Shown: in pieces, positions 20,951 through 33,100 of the stretch
Layout of the letters: every line of letters starts with the position of its first letter
Position numbering within the stretch: position 1 is the stretch's first letter
Source: Opisthorchis felineus
Taxonomy: Eukaryota; Platyhelminthes; Trematoda; Opisthorchiida; Opisthorchiidae
Assembly: GCA_004794785.1 (NCBI GenBank)
Contig: SJOL01004031.1
Span: 11,121 to 75,120, forward strand
DNA length: 64,000 nucleotides
Reading direction: 5' to 3'
Notes under the pieces: model-generated
The model's input: only the letters and a program-made list of their open reading frames with translations
The model's database searches: none
Told to the model about the DNA's origin: nothing
Made by a program: the position numbers and the translations under genes

Positions 20951-20956
20951 GACATC
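20951..20956 (+). repeat. Candidate target-site duplication, left copy (GACATC)
   Basis: GACATC immediately precedes the LINE 5' break and recurs at 21624-21629 right after its 3' tail. The flanks rejoin into the uninterrupted repeat sequence seen at 25985-26000. Confidence 0.6.
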
Positions 20957-21623
20957 AAGGGAAGAGTTTGCACTTCGGTGGTGCGATCCATGCTGCCTTA
21001 TGGATCAGAAACGTGGCTGCTACGCGCAGAGGACAAACGGACTATGTCAGTGTTTGACCATCGGTGTCTCGGAAGCATTGGTCAGGTCTGGTGGGAACAT
21101 CGGATTAGCAATGCTGAGGTACGCCAGACGGTCTTAGGAATAAGGTACTCTCCCGCGATAGATGAATTACTCGCGCTTCATAGGTTACGCTGGTCAGAAC
21201 ACGTACTCCGCATGCCAGAAGACCGTCTGCCTCACAGAGCTCTTTTTGCCCAGCCCTGTGCTGAGTGGAAGCGACCGAGAGGTGGACAGTGTATGACCTG
21301 GCAACGAAGTACGAAAACACTAACCAGTAAACTTATTCGGGTTGGCAACTGCCGCCTCCCTGGATGGGGACCCCGGGACTCAACTCACCAGTGGTTAATG
21401 ACATTGGCAAAAATGGCCCAATCGCGCAGTCAGTGGCGCTCGTGCATCAAAACCATCGCCTTCAATGCCTAACTACCCAATTCCTTAAAATAACTGTATG
21501 CGCCATCGCCTCCAAGGCTTGGCTATATGTCCCACACTCCCCCCTTCCGGTGATCGAAACTGTAGCAGCTGAAACCAATGTGCCTATGGCATGCGGTTTA
21601 TAGCTGATAAATTGAATTGAATT
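20957..21623 (+). mobile_element. Family-B LINE, recent 5'-truncated insertion
   Basis: About 667 bases, nearly identical to 7847-8515, with only a few differences in the 3' UTR. It encodes the same C-terminal ORF2 segment ending [11 protein letters not shown]. The 5' break is at the Lys-Gly-Arg-Val codons; the 3' end is TTGAATTGAAT. It is flanked by GACATC on both sides and inserted into an older hammerhead-like repeat, which fixes the relative ages. Confidence 0.92.
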
Positions 21624-21629
21624 GACATC

Positions 21630-21690
21630 GAAGTGCGTTTCAAATACTATGCATGAGGTCGACGAAAACCCTTGACAGTTTTTTATTTTC
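21630..21690 (-). repeat. Hammerhead-like repeat HL, copy 3, right part
   Basis: Continues the interrupted repeat: GAAGTGCGTTTCAAATACTATG corresponds to GCAGTATATTTTCATAAAGG at 25999, followed by AGGTCGACGAAAACCC and TTGACAG. Confidence 0.5.
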
Positions 21691-23149
21691 TAAGTTTTTT
21701 TCTATGAGCGGCAGAACGTCGTGTATTATCTGCCGTTTTGTACTGTTGCGTTGGTTTTGATTAATTCCGCTATCTGGACGAGTTATCTTTCCATGTCAGA
21801 ACTGGAGGTCTGACAGCTGAATGCCGATGAGTTACAAGGGGAACTGTTCTCGGTAGCAATCATTTTTGGGTGATTTTTCGCAATTAGTTTACCTTTTGTG
21901 CTCGGGAATACGTCTAACAGCCACAAAGTCGAACAAAAAGGATCTTTTCCATTGCTCCACTACAAGCCGCGCTGGATGTACATCGGCTCCATGCGGTGCT
22001 TCCTATGTCTGCTGACATCCAGATATTGAAGGCATTTTAGTTTGGACAGTGCTGGTACAGGTATCACTCGGAAAATGAGACACTGCATTAATCAGAAAAT
22101 AGAAGTGGGGAGACCAAACGTTCAGCAAAACGGCCCTGGTGAAGAAAAACTCTTCATACACGAACAGATCATGTCTGTTGTTACTTATAAGAACTAGTCC
22201 ATACTCACTAGCTGATATGTTTAGATTTGTCTGTTATGGCCATCCTCCTTCGTTGTCGTACCGCAATCGAGCTGAATCGTTTCCACTCAGTCCACGGGGT
22301 GAGGAATCCTAAAAAATGGCCCGACCTCGATGTAAAATCCGAACCGATAGAGTTACATCAGAGGTTACACGGAGGGGGGTACAGAGGATCACCAAACTAA
22401 GTGCCGTCGCGATAAGTCTTACCAGGGGAGGTGCGTCAACACACGTTTGACCAATCGCCTTCGCCAGAATTACCGTGCAGACTACTTCCGGTTTTCGTTT
22501 GCAATGGGATGAAAACCTGACATCGTTCACGATTGTAGTTTGTGTCAGTTTTATGTAGTGACTAAATTTTGAACAGCTGCGCAATGATACGGAGTGTAGA
22601 AAACTTGCACGCCAGCACGCTCTGTAGGAATGAGACCTCCAAGTGGAACAATACAAATCGCACTCCAATACTATCTAACCAAACACAGCATACATGAAAT
22701 GACTAAACACGAAGTGGAGACATTGAATCATCAATCTTGAATCAAGTTGAATTAATGAATTCTTACGTCGACGATACCGTTGAGTTCGAAGACTGAAGTC
22801 TCCAGTAGCCAGATACAATGTACCACAGAGATCGTCATCATCCCAATGTGACTCCACACTGCGCTGATGGCCCCAATGTAGGATGTGTAACATCACAGGC
22901 GATTTGTACCCATCCACATGTGGAATCAGCCGAGCCAAACCTTAAAACACAAGATGTGGGAACTGACCATACAAACGTACACCCTACACATGTGCTGTCC
23001 AGTAAGTTCATGTGGTATGTGAATGCCTGACTGTGACCCTACCGAGAGGTCGCTGGGGCAGGCCTTTCAGAGCTTCAATTGAACTGTGAACCCTGAAAAG
23101 AACAGCCAAAAAACGGGAGTACGGTCGAGACCCTTCTCAAATCAGCTCA

Positions 23150-23560
23150 GCTCAGATTATTAGAGTTGGATTATGCAGACGACATTATTTTAGGATTATT
23201 TGTCCATGAAAAGTAATTTAACCAGACGTGGTCCCATGTTTCGGGACGTATTTTGCACCTTCGAGATTCCCCATTCCCTTGTAACTTCAGAATAAAGAGT
23301 TCCAGTTTGTTGATCGGTTCACACATCTTGGCAGCCGCATGAACTGTGATGGTACTGCAGCAGTTAATGCGCGGATAATCAAGGTGACAGCAGCGTCATT
23401 TAAGGTGTCAGAACCGAATTCCGCTGAAGCTAAACAACGACAGTAACTGTAAGTGCAGTCTTACTTCATGGTTCCCAGAACCTTAAGCGTCTTCAAACGC
23501 TTGATCACTGGTGTCTCTGCAGCATAGAAAGCATTAGCTCGCTGCAGGGAGTACATAGCG
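23150..23560 (+). mobile_element. Decayed LINE reverse-transcriptase fragment
   Basis: Translation across frame breaks shows LDYADDIIL (the YxDD catalytic box of reverse transcriptase), then FTHLGSRMNCDGTAAVNARI, matching the FTYLGSC.N..GS..DE.NARI segment after the catalytic core. Many stops. Transcribed toward the TRMT1 3' end. Confidence 0.6.
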
Positions 23561-24064
23561 AGGTGATGCCTAAATGGGCACTTGGCGACGAATCAGAATT
23601 GCCAGAGACAAGCTAGACTTACCAGGTGGCGGTCGGGGCAAGTATTAAGTAAGCACAAGACCTTTTACTTATATATCTACCTTGCACCCTGCGTGGTTGT
23701 CACAATTGCAACTCGCTACAGAGATCACTTTTGGATAAAAACAGTTGGCATAATCAATTTTTTCATCTCATGGGTGAAGTTTCCATCCACGTTTCACCAA
23801 ATCATGGAACTCAGTGAATAGATGAAAATAACACCGGCGGAGGGGGCAAGCACGACAGATGTGGTGGAAACAAACTCTTGCTAGGATGTTTCAAATGAGA
23901 TATTTGTGAGGAACTGGATATGCATAACATACTTCTGGTGAGCATGCACGATCACCTAGGTAGGTGGCAAGCAACCAAGAAGACAAGAGACATGATTCGA
24001 AGGGAGGCTTATTGAATAAAGAGAAATATATACATGTAGATTCGAAAACTCAGTAAACAAGGCC

Positions 24065-24137
24065 TTATCCCGAAACTGTTTTCGGCATTTTGGGTCTGGC
24101 TTTTGGTCCCCAAAACTTCTCCGGATTTGGCTGATAT
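24065..24137 (-). CDS. TRMT1: TRMT1 coding exon 7 (C-terminus)
   Basis: After a TTTTTTTCAG acceptor; with two carried bases it reads [17 protein letters not shown] and ends at TAA (24067-24065). It matches the RFQ.NPE.NWGP.ARP segment near the human C-terminus. The protein stops shortly after, so the CCCH zinc finger of the human enzyme is absent. Only a weak AATAAG lies downstream. Confidence 0.92.
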
Positions 24138-27100
24138 CTGAAAAAAATGGAGGGAACGAGAGAAGCGAGATCAATGAGAGGAATAATAAATAACAATGTC
24201 TCCCTTAGAGCGGACAAGGCGGACTAGAAGTAGAGAGGTTGAAAGCTGGGGAGAGCGCTGAAGAGGACAAGGAGAGATGGCCGAGCCAGAAGATAACTAT
24301 AGATCGACATGCCGATGAGCAGAGTACCGCTAAAGGTCAGTGGTAATAAAACTAAAAAGGGTAATAGTCGAGTACCCTCTGTAGGAGGGGAAGTTAGCAT
24401 CTCATCAACAAGGGCCGATTGTATCATGGAAATATTGAAAGTAGAAGAAAAGCCTACATGGAACTATCTTGAAGATAAGATATTGTCCCGTCCGATCGCG
24501 ACTTATCTTCCCGTGATACTCGGTCTCCAGTTCTTAGATTTCATCATAATAAACTTAGGTGTTTGAGTGTTCCAGTGTACCGAACGTGTTTACCTTCCAG
24601 CCGTAGCATGCCAGTTCAAAGTAAATCGTTTTTGTCCATCTCTGGGCTATATGCCATAGTATAGGATGGTCGGTCTGGAATTTTAGAGCAAAAACCCGAC
24701 AACACTGACTTTGACAGCAATAACTACTCAGAGAAACAGTAAAAGGACAGAAGCATTTTCTGCGTTCACTGAATAAATGTTAGTTCAGTGAACAGGCAAG
24801 CGAATCATACAGCACGGGAACAGTGATGGTGATAAGAATGCTTGCATTTCAAATAACCTGATTCTGCGCAGCAACCTGCAAACAACTTGTCCCATCATGG
24901 TAGGAAACCAATGACGCAAGAATAAGGAATCCGTTTGAGAGTAAAAATCAATAACACTCTGTGCGTGATGTTCGCATGTGAGTGATTCATCAACCACGTT
25001 TTGATGGAATGCTCCATGTCTACGTAGCAGAGCGATTCATGAGCCTGTAAGTGGCCTGAGCGATTTCCATAAAGCATTCTGTAGAACTTTTCATAGAGCA
25101 GAGGCTTTTGCCAAAACTGCACCTTGAGAGTGATATATTGACTTGGACCACAGGGAAAGTTAATCAAAACTGGTCTGTTTATACAGAGGCCGTGTTTAGA
25201 GACAAGCTGCAAAAAAATTTAATGATCCCTTTCTCTCGACAGTTGAACTACTAGTACCGGCAGCAAGTATGAAGCTGGTCGATATACTCTTTCAAATACG
25301 ATCTACCACATCGCTCTAATGGCTTGGATTCCGGAAATACTTTGGTTGGAATGAAAAATACTTCATTCGTAGTATTAAAAAACCGTTCAGCTGTAAAACC
25401 CTTTCGGTGCCTAGCTGCCATGCCACCCGGAGGAAGCACAAGGGCTGGGCTACTGCCAGGTTGCCTAAGCCTAGCCAGAAGAATTCGAGATGCAGACGCC
25501 GGGTTGGCGCTCCATCACCATCTTTCTAGTGACCCGCCCAAATAATCTAGACCAGCCTAGCTTTCAGCAAACTGCACACAAATAAAACTGTTCACCTACC
25601 TACGTCTATATTACAGTTTTGCAAATAAGCATTAATATCAAGCTGTGACTCGTTAGCATGACCAGGCTGTTTGCATCCCAATTCACAGCTAGAACAACGA
25701 AACTCACGTGACCAAACCAGTACACCAGAGTAGGTCCTAAAATTCGTCAGACTACATCTTCAGCCTCAAAATAATCTCTCAACTGCGCGTGTCTCACGGT
25801 ATGCTACCAGTTCAATGGTCCCAGTTAAGCGAATACCACCATAACGGGAAACAATAGTAAAACTTCTCGACAAATACACTCATTTGCATATCAACAGGGT
25901 TTTTACGGGAGGCACTATTGAATCTGTCGTTTATGATATTTTTCAATTGAATGTGCTACACAAAGGCCGCCTCATGTTTCAGTTGGTAGGATATTCGAGA
26001 TATCGCAGTATATTTTCATAAAGGAAACTACTCACAGGTTTCCTTGGCGAAAACAGTATAGCTTCTTTACAAATAGATTGCCTGAAAGTGCAGTTAGGTA
26101 ACAGACTAATGGAGGTCTAACGCAAGTCCAAAAACATTAGGACATAAGTTATCTCGTCTGCGTACCTAAGCAGTGTGAGGCTGTAAACGAATCATCGTAA
26201 ACAATAAGATGCAGAAGATGGGTATTCTACTTAGTGCAGAGAGAGAGCACAACTACTTCGGAGAAGATAGTGTCGACCACAGAATTACGAAACCTGACCA
26301 AGTGGTACAGAAAAGCGGATGGGTAGTCAGTAGTAGTACTAAGACCAGCAGTGGATATGAGAGAGACTACTGGAGGAATGTTACAGATACCAACCTGACC
26401 AGCCCGTCGGTTCGCGAAGGAGGGTTGGCGTCTGGATGTATGGTCAGGTCCACGATTGAATTGATGGATCGAGAGAGTAACTGTGCTCGTACCTGATCTC
26501 GGTGCGCACGAAAAGAGGCTAGTTCGGCAGCTTGTTCCGGACCTAGCGATTCGAGACGTTTGCGACGGTGCTGGCGATTTGTTCGTTTTCTGGCCTGTTT
26601 GGGCTGGATTGATTCTTCCTTTCCACTCTCAGTTTTCAGTTCCGCGGATTCAGATTCATCACTTGTGGCAGATGATGTGGGTGACTTGTATGCTTTTTCC
26701 GATGACTGAAACTTCCGATGGAACGTCACTAACACATCCCAAATAAATGACATGGGCGCGTCGGTTTTGAACGTATTAGCTTCTGTGTGGGAACAGGAAA
26801 TGCGATAACCAGCATTCAAGAATGGAGAGCTGAAAACCAAAGGAAGACGATAAATGGTTCACAGGCATTTGAAAGCTTCTACCAATAACAGTACAAAGTA
26901 AAACGGTGAATGTGTAAAATAGTGAATTTCACGCAACACATATAATCTATCTGAGTCCCGGAGAACCTAAAAAAGACATACTATCACATTCAGTTTCGTA
27001 ACCAATTGCTTAATGTTGTAGAAGCATCAAAGGGAGATTACTTATAAAGAACAGATCAGTTCATGAAGCTAATCAACAGAAGCCTTTCATGTTTCCTGGA

Positions 27101-30100
27101 TTTCGAACAATGAACACATCCACATAAACCTAGGTTGTTCAACGAAAACACCGTAATTTCAGATCCCTTAAGAGCGAGTGATCTCTTCCAGTGCCAAGGA
27201 CGTCACATTTCAATACTCACTAAAAACTATAGAGCAGTTTTGCCACCTGTACTTACTCTGCTGTAACCTGGACTTGGTTCTCGGTTTGCTAAGAGTAAGG
27301 GGGTTGTCGTGAACGGTTAACAACGTGAAATCGATCAATGCAGGTTACAATAAAGCTCGATGATGTTGTTAGTATTAGTCAAAAAAGAATATCAAACTTT
27401 CAGGATGAAAAACGGGGGAATGAATGATGCCGAATAGGCGGGAACGTACTGTAGCTCCAACAAAGCTGGAACCTGCATACCAAGTACGGCAGTCAGGTGA
27501 TCAATTCTATGGTAGAGTATCACATCCGGGAGTTCCTCAAAGGCCATGGTGCACATTCCAACGATTCGCTTGAATGTCCCAAACCGACTACTGGCTTTAC
27601 CACTCAAATCAGGATCTGTTAAACCTGGAGCAAAGGAAAATTCTCCAGGCATTGGGAGCCTCAACTCTGCACCGCTTGGGTAAACGTTGTTGGAAGGGTC
27701 TGAGGGATGAAATGGATTACAGAAAAATGTTACCATCGAGGCCGAGTTCCTGGATTTTACGCTTCCGAAAAGCATTCTTCTGGGCATGAAATGATTAAAA
27801 ATGAACTCAACAGAACGACAATGAGGTAGTGAGGACGCGGTTGGCTGTTTGTGCAGATAAATAAAATGAACTACCTCTACGTGATATTAGTAGTATGGGA
27901 CAATCCGCAGAAAATTCACCACCTGTTTTGCCCTGCTTGGGGCTCATCAGGCGAACGCAGTCCCCAGAATCCGAGAAAATCAATCCCTGGCTTGACATCA
28001 AATAAATGTTCAGGCTTCTGGGAATGGGACTTTGGTGGGTTCCCCATAGTCAATAGCATACGGATACCATTCTGCACATGCCGGGTCACCAATTGCAGCA
28101 AGTTCGGCATACATGTTAGCTAGTTTAAAAAGAATAACCCAACATTTGTTGTTCCACAGCTGTTAGTTTGTTGTGTAGTAATCTCCAGTGGTGGTAATTA
28201 ACCTCTCAATGTGTATTAAGCTTACGGAGGATATTGCATCAGTGAACCAAAGAATTCCTGCCCCCAAGAAGCCGTTGATGGGTAGCGAAAATTTATCACA
28301 AAGCAAAGAGGACTTCGTAAGCAGTATTGACCAATATGAAGTGCTTTTGGAACAACGGACAAGACAGTCGTAATTTAGTGGAGGGTAACGAGGCTCTGTC
28401 CACAAAGTCCGTAGCAGAGCAAAGCCGGAACCTATTGCTGATGGAACGATGGTTGACTAGCCCATGATTAGTGAACTGAACGGAAAAAACAGGCGAGCCC
28501 ACTACAGCTGTTTTGCTACCGATTACAGGTCCAGTCGAAATTGCATAGAAAATGAAAGGTTTACCGCATCAAAACCATTCAGGTAGCTTAGAGCTAACTA
28601 CGGCGGTTGACTGATTGCGGTGTCTATAGTTTTGTCCTTTTAGTTATACCTACTACAACCAAATAACCCACACCATCCAACGGCCGTATTATCGATTACG
28701 ACAGCATAGACGCGGAATAAGAGTTTTTCAGACATGTTTTAAATTTTGTAGAGAGTTTACGGTTCTTTGGAAGAGCATAGACGCAGGAAACCTACTATGA
28801 GTGAGTACAGCCAGACCACCTCACACAGTTAGGCGATGGAATTGGTGTAGCCTGTGTGTACCAGTGAAGCTGCAATGAGTAAGAATCAAGGTTTTTCGCA
28901 GGGCACTTCAGTCAGTCACGTATTCAGTTACAAACCATGTACTAGAATATGGTGGTTCACAACTGCCACAGCTTCGTCGAACGAGCATATCAATAATGGA
29001 ATGACAGTCATACGTAAGACACTACAGCCCCATCAGTTGGTTGACTTTAACCTGTTCGGTTTGCATGATATGGAAGAGTAACAATTACGTTTGGTTTGTC
29101 TCCACGCGGCCCAGCCTCCCAGCCTTCGAAACGAAAGTTGCCAACGTGACTGAGGGCCTTCAAAGATCTGCATGCAACGTCCACATTTCTCATCCATAGA
29201 GTATGATAGACCGCACCGCAGCACTCTACACTTGCAAGCCAAAATAATGTCCCACCGATGTCGCAAACGTCGGAGGTTTGTCGTGGGACTCGGCTAGAAA
29301 ACAAATATACATACCCCTAATCCTACGACACATTCAAGCCTTGCGGTATCACATTATTGCTGATGATAGTTTAGTGCTGAGGGTAGTTTAAACTTCTATT
29401 TCTGGCTCCAAGGCGATAGTAAGCTACGATCGTAGATTCGTTTGAAAAGTCCCCTGCATTCTAAACATCTTAAGAGTAACCTCCTCGGTAGAACAGCACG
29501 CCGAAACTAAGCAGTCCAATGCATGGGCTTTTTCCCGCTCCCGTAGTACGTCAACAGCACAAAGTACTACCTTAGCCTTACTGTACAAGCCCTTCAAATA
29601 GCCAATCAACAATCAAAATCGGATTCCGTACATGTCCGCAGTACAATGATGCGGTGTCTCGTCCTTATTGATGATAATCATCAATACATGCGGCCTTCTG
29701 AACTGAGCTCTCGTCATTTTGCGCTAACGCTCCTCCCCAAAGAAACTTCGTATGGTGCACAATACATGTGCATTTTGTGGACCGATAAGCGTCTCTCCAG
29801 GATTTCCTTATTCAGGAACATCAGCAAGGAATCCGACAGACAATGTACTCTTCTATACTAACTGACAATTCTCAGTTCAGTAGAAAGTGCGTTCGCTGAA
29901 TGTAAACGCTCTTCCACAGACCATATTCTCCTCTCTAGAAGCCAGTTGGTGCCAGTCGCCTACGGAGGAATTTACACATCAGTGCAATGTGTGGCTCACC
30001 ATCCGTGGTCGTTAAGTGCAGGCTCTCTTGTGTATCGCTGCAATACCTAATTTCACCGGGTAGTCTTCGAGCTTCGTATGTTCTGTGGTAGAAGCCGGTC

Positions 30101-33100
30101 GAATTTTATCTATCATCCCAAATATCCAAGGCGACGCTATGTCTAAATGGTACATTCAATTTGCAGCACTTTAGAGCCGTGCAGTCATAATATGGTGCCT
30201 GAAAAGTTTAAAAGGTGAAATTTCTTTATACCACTTATTAATCGCACGGTTGGGTGGGTGGACAATGAATTCATCGCATTTCAGGAAGTGAATGTGTCAG
30301 AACACTGCTCGGCTGGATAAATGCGCTGAACGTAGCCTGCGATTCAGTTGGCGGAAAGTACAATCCTCAGTCTGTCTGTAATAGCACCATAGCACCGATT
30401 ATTCAAGAATGGTGCACGATACCACAAAACTATGGAGAATTAGTATGAATAAGACACGTGTTAGCAGAGTGTAATAGTTCAGGCAATGCAGTTTTATTCC
30501 TGTTTACGAATTCCACTGAGTAGTTAACTCGTATAACCTTCGGAAACCGATGATTGGCTATCCTGAGGATCGATAAACAGATTTGGGTTGGAGCTCAAAA
30601 CATTATTTTCACGTCAGCCTCCTATTCAGTTTAAGAGGGGGAATCCGCCGGGGCAAGTGATTAGCATGATGCTCAAAGTTGAGAACAACTAGATGGCTCT
30701 GAGTCGGAGACAGAACTTGACACATTTTATTGTCTAGATATCTCCTACCATATGTTGAGCATCAGCAAATACACATTGATTTCGAACCCTCCAGACAAAT
30801 GAATTACCATTTTTCAAGAATAAAGCAGGATATCGATTTGTGTACCAAGCAATGGATGAAAGACATGCAGCGCGACGGAGAGAGACGCAGCCAACTCTGT
30901 GTCCTATACGAAACCCACTAAAACATAGGTTGTACGATTTAGTCTACATAAAGCGTAATTGGGCAGTAAAAAGTATGCTTCACCGAAAGCTGGTTCCCAT
31001 GCAACCTTTGAGGACCACTGTCACCAAAATATTCAGTGTGAACAAAATGAAACGTTCGTGATCATTACACTGACCAACAGGACCCAGTGATCTGATTTGA
31101 CGGAGACTACATTATAATATCTACAGAATGATTAGTGATGTGGACATAAGACTAACCTCGAGGAATTGGACCCGTCTTATCTGATTGCGGGAGTGCGGTG
31201 TTGCAGTCATCCCCGTTCTGTGCCACAGGAGAGGTGGGGACCTTCGGAGAGCATCCCAAAGTGGTGAGCAAACCAGACAAAAATGAGCGACTGTGGAGAG
31301 GGCCGCACCAAATCGGACCCCAAACATTGAAGTGACTACCACACTCAGCGCAGAGTGGGCCAACTGGTGGGCCACGAGCCGGAGCCAACCGCTTGTTGCT
31401 GGGTAATGCGTGGCCCAAAGGTTGTACATGGTAAGCCTATTAGGAACAACAAGGTAAAATGAAAGCAGGTAAGAATCTGTTGCTGATCCGGTAGTTTCCA
31501 ACACACATGTAAGCTAAAAACGGTCAATTATTAGGGATAACACAAGGATCTCAGCAACACAGTCGTTTGTAATCGAGAGGTGAAGGGGAAATTATACGGA
31601 TCGTATTAGTATCTGATCTAACCAAATGTTTAGAGCATTTTGTGGCAGTTCCCGAACAAGCTCCGTTGTTCTGTTTAGCGAATCGAAATCCATTAGAAGC
31701 AAAGCCAAAACAGCGGCTACCTTTGTATGACTCTCATCAAGGTTGATAAGAGCCAAGCTAAGGAGCGAAATACGCTTGGCTTCACACCTCATCTGACTGC
31801 ATGATGAAGTGGTGACCCGCAACTCATAACGCGGAACGGCATGGCCAGTGACATTTCGAAGGGCTCCAGAGAACCAGTCCTGGGAAGAATCCACACACAC
31901 ACACACATCATTAACATCATCATCATCAACAACAACAACAACAACAACAACAGCTATAAACTATGTACTAGCCACACAGATATTCCAGATGCCAGTTTTA
32001 TTTACTGGTGAATAATCTATAGGGATGAAGTAATGCGGGTTTGAGGTGACGGCTCGAAACATTAAAGTATAAATACAGTTATAGGCTAAAGCATGTCGCG
32101 TTAGGGAGCGGGTCCGTAGGTTCCCGGCTGGGCCATGACTATCAGCGCTTCAAACCACTGCTGTGGCTTGTCTCGAGGTTTCCATTCAAATAGACAACAG
32201 CTGTCAAGGCGAATAAGTTGGCTGTTCGAGGTTTCCATGGTTTGCTGGCACGATTGAACGACCCTTGGGCCGTTGGCTTCCAGAACATGATTGGGTGAAA
32301 CAGTCTGCGCTGAGCAAACAGTCTTCCAACATTCGGAGTATATAACCAATCCACCGGAATCCATGAAACGTCACCAGCTCAACTATCACACTTGAGTCCC
32401 TTCGCCCCATTCTGGTGTTCTCACCAGAAAAAATTCTTCGGGGCGCTGGTGGCCAAACAGTGAATAACTATGTACAGTTGCTGCAACGCGGACACTTTTT
32501 TATACAGTACTACCCATCATGTCGGTGAAAACCCTTTGACAGCCCACTTAGTGCCTTCACCCTGGAGGGTGGATCTGATTGATGGGTGGTCAAAAGTAGA
32601 CCAGTGGTTCCGGCAGCTTAGCCGTCATGAATGGGATGCAGAAGAGTTGAGTAAGGAAGTTGTTGATGGAACAGAATTCAGCCTCACGGCCAAGAATACC
32701 TGTATGCGAAGAAAGCGGAAGGCATTTCTTATTGTAGACGTTGAGGTCACTAAGAATACTGACTTCTACAGCTGAGTGGGACTGAAGTACTTGTCTTCAG
32801 TTGACGTTCTGAATTGAAATAACCGAATATCGACTGGATGGGTGTGTCGCGAATCGGCTACTGATCCAAAGAAGCCATGTCTTGATTGGTCAGAATATGG
32901 GCTAGTCAGGACCGAGCATTTTTAGGTCCCGCTTCCCTTCTCAGTTTGATCGTTCTATAGATACAGTTGCAGCAATTTTGATTAATCTCCACTAAGAGCT
33001 GTTTCAGCTACTGTGTCCTTCAATGTACCATTCCGAGCCGAAGAGCAAGCCAGGAGTCAGCGTTATCGAAACACATGAAAAGTGAGGACACATCGATGTT

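Larger units (their letters stand above)
20725..20956 (-). repeat. Hammerhead-like repeat HL, copy 3, left part
   Basis: Begins AGGTCGATAAAACACTTGACAG, contains the hammerhead-like core and then the GTTGTACAAAGGCCGTCCCATG...GGATATTCAAGACATC block shared with 25945-25990. It is interrupted at 20956 by a LINE and resumes at 21630, where AGGTCGACGAAAACCCTTGACAG recurs. Without the insert the distance between the two GGTCGA...TTGACAG words is about 260 bases, suggesting a tandem unit. Confidence 0.6.
18576..24064. other. Intergenic region between convergent BCKDK and TRMT1
   Basis: 5.5 kb between the two stop codons. It contains hammerhead-like repeat copies (18815, 20725), an (AT)n run, repeat R1, a small antisense LINE scrap, the recent LINE insertion 20957-21623 and a decayed LINE piece at 23150-23560. 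No gene is recognised in 21700-23100. Confidence 0.8.
24138..26394 (-). other. TRMT1 intron 6
   Basis: 2,257 nt. It contains an S1 SINE at 25375-25505 and hammerhead-like repeat copy 4 at 25860-26060. Nothing else recognised. Confidence 0.85.

Noticed and set aside
26483..26746. Plus-strand ORF of 87 residues
   Set aside because: It lies opposite TRMT1 exon 6, which has clear family homology and splice sites.
27700..27787. Extension of TRMT1 exon 5 upstream to an acceptor-like CCCAG near 27785
   Set aside because: The frame is open, but that acceptor gives the wrong phase with exon 4 and reads into a stop; the 27700 acceptor fits.
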